Positions 1 to 64,000 of a stretch of DNA of 64,000 nt are shown piece after piece. A model generated the notes under the pieces. That model was given only the letters and a program-made list of their open reading frames with translations. It ran no database searches and had not been told where the DNA came from. Position 1 is the first letter of the stretch, and every line of letters begins with the position of its first letter. This DNA is from Paracentrotus lividus (Eukaryota > Echinodermata > Echinoidea > Camarodonta > Echinidae): NCBI GenBank assembly GCA_940671915.1, contig CALNVZ010003429.1, positions 22,176,717 through 22,240,716 on the forward strand. Direction: 5' to 3'. Position numbers and translations under genes: made by a program.

Positions 1-189
1 GTCTAAAGTTAGGTTTCGCTTTTCTTGGACCACCCTGTTTGTGTGCAATGAATTGCTCACCAGAGGTCTACATGTCAATGGGGATGGCACGTGCCGAACA
101 CACTGCCTCTATGGCGTACATTAGTCCCATTCATGAAGGTTGTACAGGGATAGATACCTTTTGTTCCTTTGTTGACAGTGGGAGACCCT

Positions 190-1671
190 CGTCTGGAGGG
201 GGGGGGGAGGGGGTGGGGCTTCGCTGAAAATCTCTCTTATTTGATGTAAGTTTCTCTAGCCTTTTCATTTTCAAGCTTCTCAATTTTCTGTAGGCATTTC
301 ATTCAGTCAGCTTTCCATATTGAAAACTCTATTGTACATTTACATGTACATTATGACCCTTTTCTACCTCCCCTTTTTTCTTTACAATGTATCTTTATGA
401 AGAGGGGGGAGGGGGATCTCGCTGGAAACCTCTCTTCGATGTTAGTTTCTCTTGGCTTTTTCATGAATTCACATTTCCATACTGAAAGGCTTCTCAATTT
501 TCTGTTGGCATTTCATTGTCAGATCTCTATTTTACATTTACATGCATGTTATGTACCTTTCTGCCTCCTTTCCTCCACCCCCCCCCTTTTTAATTTTTTT
601 TTTACAGTGTATCTTTATGAAGGGGGGGGGGGTCCTCGCTGAAAAGCTCTCTTATTTGATGTAAGTTTCCATAATGAAAGCCTCTCAATTTTCTGAAGGC
701 ATTTTATTCATTCAGATCTCCATATTGAAAACTGTATTCTACATTTCATGTCCCTTTCTACCTCCTCCCCCTTTTTTTTTAACATGTTTTATGAAGAGGG
801 GGGGGGGGCTCCTCACTGAAAAACCTTCTTATTCGATGTAAGTTTCTCTTGGCTTTTTTCATGAATTCACATTTCCATACTGAAAAGCTTCTCAATTTTC
901 TGTTGGCATTTCATTGTCAGATCTCTATTTTACATTTACATGTATGTTATGTTCCTTTCTGCCTCCTTTCCTCCCCCCCCTTTTATTTTTTTTTTTTACA
1001 GTGTATCTTTATGAAAGGGGGGGGGGGGTCCTTGCTGAAAAGCTCTCTTATTTGATGTAAGTTTCCATTTAATGAAAAGCCTCGCAATTTTCTGTAGGCA
1101 TTTCATTCAGTCAGATCTCCATATTAAAACTATTCTACATATATGTTACATGTATGTCTCTTTCTATCTCCTTTCTTCCCACCCCCTTTAATATTTTTTT
1201 TTTACAATGTATCTATAGAAGGGGAGGTGGGGGCTCTTCAATGAAAAACCTCTCCTCTTCGATGTAAGTTTCTATACAAATGTAGCCTGTTCATTTTCAT
1301 AAACATTTCCATACTGAAAAGCCTCTCAATTTTCTGGAGGCATGTCATTCATTCATTCAGATCTCCATATTAAAACTCTTCTACATATGTACATGTACAT
1401 TTATGTACCTCCTTTCCCCATTTTTTAAATATTTTTTTTTACAATGTATAGAGGGGAAGGGGGGGGGGGGTCTTCTCACTGAAAAAACCTCTCTTCTTCA
1501 ATGTTCGTTTCTCTTGCCTTTTCGTTTTCATGAACTCACATCTCCCTACTGAACAGCCTCTCAATTTGTAGGCATTGTCAGATAAATTTCCATATTAAAA
1601 ACTATTCTACAATGTTTCTTTGTAGCCCCGTTTTTTTAAATTTTTTACAATGCATCTCTATGCAGACTCCA
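190..1671 (+). repeat. Seven-unit tandem array, about 210 bp per unit
   Basis: G-runs near 197, 402, 621, 797, 1017, 1218 and 1452 mark seven units. Each has the order G-run, CTCGCTGAAAA-like stretch, GATGTAAGTTTC, CTCAATTTTCTG, GGCATTTCATT, CAGATCTCCATATT, pyrimidine tract, TTTACA(G/A)TGTATC. Units 2 and 4 resemble each other most, as do 3 and 5, so part of the array grew as a two-unit block of about 395 bp. Confidence 0.9.
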
Positions 1672-2817
1672 CACAACGTTTTTCTCAATCTTTCTTACTA
1701 TTTTACATACAGTGTCAAAGAAATCAAAATGGGTTTTACATATATTTTTTTAATATATTCTTTTCTTTATCCATTACAAACAAATAAATATATTACTAAC
1801 AATTGATGTCAAAGAACTTTGAAAGTTTGCAGCTTCCACTACCAGTACCATCAGCAAAGTGTGGTTTCTTTAAAGCTTTTAAATCTCAGCGATTATTTTG
1901 CTAGTCCATGTATGATCCTTTTGAAGGAACTCAATAGACTGAAAAACTTCCTTTTCTTTAAATTCATCAAAATCCATTGATGCATATTTAATAGTGATTT
2001 TGGTAAATGAATGGTTTTACTGCCATTACAAAGGATAAAAGGGATTAAACATTTTAACCACATGTTTTGAAAGAAGATTATTTATTCCTAAATAATGCTG
2101 GATCATGTGCAAAAGAGTTTGTTGTTTGTACTTTAAAAATTGTTGATCAAACAATAAATATAAAGCTATAAGACAGGATAAAACTTTAATAAATCATTAA
2201 AAAAAAAAATGTGTAGGTGTACATGTATAAATTGTACTCTTAGTACTTTGTACTTGTGAACAGATGTTTGGAAATGTTATAGAAGTTTCGTATGTCTTTT
2301 TGTTAATACAGTCCCCAGTATAAACAAAATAAGTAGCTTACATGTAGCCTACATGCATGTAAATTGCAATATGTGATAACAACATCACAACTTCTTTGTA
2401 ATATTTGAGTGTCTAAAATGTTATTATTGCCTTTCAAATTGAGAATATTTTCCCATTAACTACTTTTAGTTTTACTTTTTGTTTTTGCTGTATTCTTATG
2501 TGGCTTTCATAAAAGGTATTTAAATACTGAAGAAATAATGTACCTGTCGTGACTTTTTCACTCCCCCTTCTAAATTGCTTGTAACTATACCACAACAGAC
2601 AAATACACATACATTGTACATTCTAATTGGAGGCTGGATTGCAGCGAAAGAGCCACTATCTTTACAGACAAAAACATATGGAAACAAAGAGCTGAAAAAC
2701 TTTTCTTTCTTCTCCTTCTACCCTTTCCCTTGGGCTAGATTTTTTTTGCATCTCATTATCGGAGGCCACAAGCCTGGCACGCGCCACTAGCCCCTAGCAG
2801 CATGCATTCGTCTTTGT

Positions 2818-2935
2818 TTGACACACGCACACACTTCATACACACACCCTACACACACACACAGAGCACGAGAAAGGGACGTGCACCACATTACACACAA
2901 GATATTACTACACACAGACTATACACACTGGCTGT
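2818..2935. repeat. AC-rich simple sequence
   Basis: Imperfect (AC)n stretches such as CACACACACACA separated by short unique pieces. Confidence 0.8.
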
Positions 2936-4132
2936 GGTGGTGGTGTTGTAGGATAAAAAGCAGATGAAACGCTTTGGGATCTATAGACAGAATTGATGAA
3001 AAGGGCAGAACCCCATAGAGAAGGGAATTAAACTTTGACTAGCTTTGACTTGCTGAGGCTTTGTTGTGAAAGCTAAAATGGAGTTTTCTTATCTTACTCT
3101 AGTTGTTTGCCTTCTTTGCTGAAAAACAGAAGAAAATTTGTCCTTGTTTTGGGCAAATCAGGGCTAGAATTTAAAAAATACATTTAAAAAAAAACAAAAT
3201 CAAAACAAAACAAAACAAGAAAAGAATTGATATCACAAAAACAACAATTTTGATTTGTTCAATGAAATAAAAACCTTTTAATCGATGTGTAGTTTTATTA
3301 TTTACTTTTATTTTTCACTCCTCTATTGTATTTTCATTTCTTGCATGATTAAAAAAAAATAACAACACAAGCGTATGTTTTGTTGAGTTTATTTTTAAAC
3401 CGATTCATCCCTTCCAAAATTTTCCTACATCATGTAGCTAAACCTTTGTTATGCATTCCTTTGTTTCTTGCCTTTTTTTTTTTTTTTTTTTTTTTTTTCT
3501 TTTTACATGGGATAGAGTTGCTCATATAAAGTTAAAAAAAAAAAAAATCAAAGCTTCAATTATTTATAATTTTTTTTTCTTTGATGGATTTTCTTCAAAC
3601 CTCCACTGATATTTTTTTTCTTTCATTAAATTTTTCTTTTTAATAATCAAATTCTAGGTTTTAAACTTCCAATTTTTTAAGTTAAAAAGTAACAATAATA
3701 TAAATTTCTGAAACGATTAGAGAGGCATTTCATATAATAACTTCATAGTAAATTGATAGGAGCAGTAGCGTACGTACAGTATAGATTTAAAGCCTGTTAG
3801 ATGACCAAGTTCATTTATCCAAAACCTGATCTATAAATTTGCACAAATGGAAATCATGATGCTCAATTCTTCTATCTAGTCATTTCAATTGCCGAGCTGA
3901 CTTATTGAAGACGAAAGGTCTGATTCCGATTGATATGCAGACCCTTCAAGGCCATAATATTATTTGTTTGTGTTCCCCAGCAAGACTTATATTAATATTG
4001 ATTTCTTACAGCCCCATGAACAATTTTCCTTGTGTGGTAGCAGTGTTTATGAAAATATGTTTTATCTCTATGGAAAATTTGTATACAGGTCTAGAGTGCA
4101 GTAAAGAGAGAGAGAGAGAGAAAAAAAAGTCA

Positions 4133-4552
4133 TTTTATTTGTATAGGTTTTTTTTTAATGTTTCCTTCAGCAATACGATTTGTATTTATATCCTATTTTT
4201 CGATGGATGTAAAAAAACGAAAAGAAAGGAATCTGGCTTATCAATTTTTAAAAAAGCCGTATAGGGCCATGTTTTGTTGATATAACTCAAATCATAAAAA
4301 TGAATCATACATGTATCATTGATAACACATTTCACATGGGTTGTTTCCATACAAGTATGTTTTATTCGTATAGTTTTTTATAATGTTTCCTTCAGCAATA
4401 CGATTTGTATTATTCTATTTTTAAGTGGTTAAAAAAAAGCTTATCAATTTTTTAAAAGCTGTATAGGGCCATGTTTTCTTGAAATAACTCAAATCATAAA
4501 AATGAATCATACATGTAGTATTAATAACACATTCCAAATGGGTTGTTTCCAT
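4133..4552. repeat. Tandem duplication, about 220 bp units
   Basis: 4133-4350 and 4360-4552 share long stretches, including AATGTTTCCTTCAGCAATAC, TATAGGGCCATGTTTT and AATCATAAAAATGAATCATA. The second unit has small deletions. Confidence 0.9.
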
Positions 4553-5574
4553 ATGTTGACCCCATTTAGATATTAGGGTACTGTATACGCCATCTATTTT
4601 CACGATTTTGCTTCAAGACGGGGAATTCGCAAGAGTATATTTTCGTGAATTTACTGTAATTGCGTTCACTTTGTACAGAAATATCAAGAAGTAAAAGTTT
4701 TTGCATTCAGTATTAAGTTGCAAAAGTCGTTAAAAATAACGTTAGTGACCCTAAACCAACCCTCGTCAGGGGTTAACTAATAAAAAACTGTTTGAAATGG
4801 ATTATGTCTTCACACCCCCATGCTATATACTGTATTTAAGTGGTTATTTTTGCGGTGGTTTTTATTTTCATGTATTTCACAAGTCACTTCTTACTTATAT
4901 GAATGGCGATATACTAATGAAAACATCACAAAAATTGTGAATTTATACCCTCAATAATTTCCCCATCTAGTTCAAAGTTATTAAAATCTTTGCTTATTCA
5001 GTTCATGTATTTCTAGGAATTGCATGTTTGGGCCCCAGACCTTCTGTGTAATTGCATTTGCCTTTGATTAAGAGCTGAAAAAGCTATCTATGTGTATAAG
5101 AGTTATCCTCGGTCTGTAATTTGCCAATTTATTTGATCTTTTAAGTGTACGTTAGTTGGAGCTAAAACCCATAAAATATGAATATTATCAATGCCAGAAA
5201 AATTCACTCCCACGCTTTTAGTTTCAGTTCATACATCAAGAATTCACTCTTTTTTCTAGAAAAATATTTATTAAAAAAGAAGATATGATAATTGTACATT
5301 TGTTTCAAACAATTTATTATTATTATTTTTTTTTTTACTATTGTTTTTTTTTTCTTCAGGCAGCTAGATTGTTCATTCGGTATCACAAATTTTGTGATAA
5401 AATGTATATTGGTTTCCCCAACCTCCCCAAGAATAATAGTGAGAAATGAATAAAAGTTTGTCACCTTATAAAAAGACATTATAGGCCTAATTATTACATT
5501 AAAAATATTTCATAAATCCAGTGTTAATTTTCTTGTATCATATTCTTTCTCCTTTGCAAATTTTTCACTTACAG

Positions 5575-5675
5575 AGAATGGTGATCTGATTTCCAGTGCA
5601 GTTAACAATACACGAGTCAGAGGTAAAGCAGAGAGATCTGATTCACCAGTCTGTGACAAAGGAGGGGCAGGAGAC

Positions 5676-5684
<9 letters not shown>
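5575..5684 (+). CDS. Myt1: Exon 1: 5' end, contains proposed start ATG
   Basis: Acceptor after TTTTTCACTTACAG, donor GTATGT. Only one frame is open, reading NGDLISSAVNNTRVRGKAER and on to GGAGDMVR. The ATG at 5676-5678 has G at -3 and G at +4, a good start context. The residues that follow (MVR, then DSADGEERRLRSSAKG from exon 2) line up with the start of vertebrate MYT1L, which I recall as MEVDTEEKRHRTRSKG, so I place the start here. The upstream 101 bases would then be 5' UTR. Because they are open in the same frame, an N-terminal extension from an exon outside the window is also possible. Confidence 0.75.
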
Positions 5685-62116
<56,432 letters not shown>

Positions 62117-62435
62117 AGGACTTTGCTGTGAATGGCGCTCCCTCAGACCATCATGGTTAGTTGGATTCCCCATTTAGACAGTGGAGTACCTCCAAGGAGG
62201 TCAACATCCAGTTATTGAACAAGCTCAACCATTTTTCAATGGGTGAAGGCACTTGCAGGAGGGATTATTTTATTCCATGTAAATACTGTACCCCATATTC
62301 TCCTCTAAGGAGCAGTATGGGTTAATTTATTGAGTGTACTATATGCAGCATTGTAGTTATGAATATTGTCAGTAAAACTGAAAATACATTGAAAAGCCAT
62401 TACCTTGAATAAAAAATATGTTATTTGCATCTGCT
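62117..62435 (+). other. Myt1: 3' UTR with poly(A) signal
   Basis: Follows the stop codon. AATAAA at 62408-62413 is followed by a T-rich stretch (CTCTCTTTTTCTCC), a plausible cleavage context near 62430. A perfect ACCTCC-AA-GGAGGT hairpin lies near 62195. A longer UTR ending at a later AATAAA cannot be excluded. Confidence 0.6.
62292..62321 (+). promoter_or_regulatory. Stem-loop in 3' UTR
   Basis: CCCATA pairs with TATGGG, and inside it CTCCT pairs with AGGAG, giving a compact 30-base hairpin within the 3' UTR. Function unknown. Confidence 0.4.
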
Positions 62436-64000
62436 CTCTTTTTCTCCTTCATGTATTATCCCCAAAAGCTCTTCAATTATTAATAATTCCCAATACTTTC
62501 TGATTTTGAGGACAGCTATTACACTGTAAAAGACGGGTTGTAACTAGATGAATACACATCATTTTTCATATGGCAAATAATTCAATTTGGAAGATCTTGT
62601 CATGTGATATTACGATTTAGTGAGCAAACAAATTAAAAGTAATTCATCTTTTATCATTAATTGTGTCAAATTTAAAATAAGAGAATAATTTAACAAACAA
62701 TTATAATCGCTGCATTAGCTTACAACAAATTTGTGATTTCAATGAAAAAAAAGACCCTCCTCCTCTTCCTCTGTATTTAAATGAAAAAGTCTATATCATA
62801 ATAAATGAACTAGAAATTTATTTCCTATGTATTTAATTCCTTAACAGCATTAAAAACCAATGAAATCCATTATATTTAAAAGTTATGATTAAAATACTAC
62901 CTAAGCTTTGCATGCTGAAGTTTTTACTGCTTTCAGCAAATAAGACAAATTGACATGGCTATAATTCGTCGATATAAAAATGTGTTACAGTATGCAATGT
63001 ATAGTGCGTATCTACTGCCAAAATTTGACTAATTTTCATTTGTTGATATTTTGTTTAAAACCATGACTTATGATAATGGTACTATATCGAAAAGTGCATA
63101 TTTTGTGCATTTTTGTGATGAAAAACAATGCATGAATGTGGATTTGAGTCTCAAAATAGGCAACAATGACATATTTGTAGGTATTCTGTATTTATCCAAC
63201 CTGCTCAGTTGATATCAAGTTGCATCTATTTTCAATAGATCAAATCACTTTTAGGACTGGCAAAATAGTTATGCATTGTTGAAAAGTACTACATCTCGTG
63301 AAGCTACTACTATTACAGAATTATATATTTTGTTGTTTTCAAACTCATAGAATTGACAGAAAGTACTAGCATTTGCAGAGTTAAAATAAGTTGTTTTGTG
63401 TGTAAAGGTCATTTTCGGTATATCAAGTGTTCAGAATATTAAAAGGAAATACAATGTGGAACGATTCTTCTTTTACAATCTAAACAACTCCTCAGAATCC
63501 TCTAGTCATGCAAGAGTATAACAGGAGTTATACAAATGGGAAAGTTTATTTTGTATGGGGAAAGTCTGGTTTTCAGAAAACATGTAACACCTGCAGTAAA
63601 ACCCAAAATACAAATTCTGGCAACTTATTACCGATTTTTGAGCCAGAATGTCACATTTGTACTATATCTGAGGCTGATTGAATATGTTGCTGAAAACATT
63701 CACTATATGAGATTAAATAATCTGCTGAGCTTCAGAAAGAGTGTTGGCTTAATTTCTAATAGTGTCAACTTTTTTCTAGTTCCATACAGATCAGTCACTA
63801 TTAGTCTAGTACCATATGGGCTAAACCCATTTTAGTCTACTAACAATTTGGTCTAATTTCTCATTGGTCTTATATATACATGGTCTAATATATACTTGGT
63901 CTAATTGCCAAATTGTTTAACATTTTGCATTTTTGTCTAATTCTTAAATAAATATTTGATCTGTTACCAGTTTGTTATTGGAATTGACCAGGTTGACAAT
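62436..64000. other. Downstream AT-rich region
   Basis: No gene recognised. 63770-63960 has a cluster of TGGTCTAAT-type motifs and a fragment shared with 36946-36988. If the gene uses a distal poly(A) site, part of this is 3' UTR. Confidence 0.6.

Larger units (their letters stand above)
1..5574. other. 5' non-coding region
   Basis: No exon is recognised here. It holds the 210-bp array (190-1670), an AC-rich stretch (about 2818-2935), an oligo-T run (3472-3498) and a tandem duplication (4133-4552). It could be an intron before exon 1 or upstream flank. Confidence 0.6.

Noticed and set aside
190..1671. Array units as true duplicated coding exons
   Set aside because: Variable poly-G lengths destroy a shared frame and no conserved peptide emerges. 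Kept only as exon-like repeats.

Overview
This window carries one recognisable protein-coding gene on the + strand, a Myt1-family (MYT1/MYT1L/ST18) neural zinc-finger transcription factor. Its coding sequence runs in 18 exons from about 5.6 kb to 62,116. All junctions join in frame. From the proposed start ATG at 5676 the model encodes 1469 residues, with seven CCHHC zinc fingers, a long acidic domain, a Pro/Ser-rich central region and a C-terminal coiled coil. The first real exon could still lie upstream of the window, because the 5' part of exon 1 is also open in frame. I found no other convincing protein gene on either strand.

The organism is an animal with AT-rich, intron-heavy, repeat-rich DNA. 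The invertebrate-like divergence from vertebrate MYT1, and the many short motifs such as ACATGTACATG and TAGGCCTA, suggest an invertebrate deuterostome, most likely an echinoderm such as a sea urchin. This is inference from sequence style, not a database match.

Layout. 1-5,574: non-coding, with a seven-unit array of about 210-bp repeats that look like tandem pseudo-exons. 5,575-10,688: four small 5' exons, the last coding the first half of finger 1. 10,689-21,830: an 11-kb intron with several inverted-repeat (MITE-like) elements. 21,831-23,320: the 1.5-kb exon finishing finger 1 and coding the acidic domain. 23,909-24,005, then a 14.9-kb intron, then 38,882-38,922: finger 2. 41,956-48,082: linker, finger 3 and the Pro/Ser-rich region. 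48,909-48,983: a probable small cassette exon. 53,191-56,269: finger 4. 58,593-60,824: fingers 5-7. 61,524-62,116: coiled coil and stop. 62,117-64,000: 3' UTR and downstream DNA.

Fingers 1-4 are each split by an intron at the same place, inside the Ser codon after His-Arg. Fingers 5-7 are uninterrupted. Exons 9-16 all begin and end in phase 2, so each can be lost or duplicated without a frameshift. The sequence shows two traces of such duplication: two extra copies of the second half of finger 5 in the following intron, and a 71-bp tandem duplication that repeats the exon 4 splice donor.

The introns hold at least a dozen short terminal-inverted-repeat elements. These include two near-identical 1-kb copies 39 kb apart, one of them nested in a pogo-like element, and a piggyBac-type element with TTAA ends.
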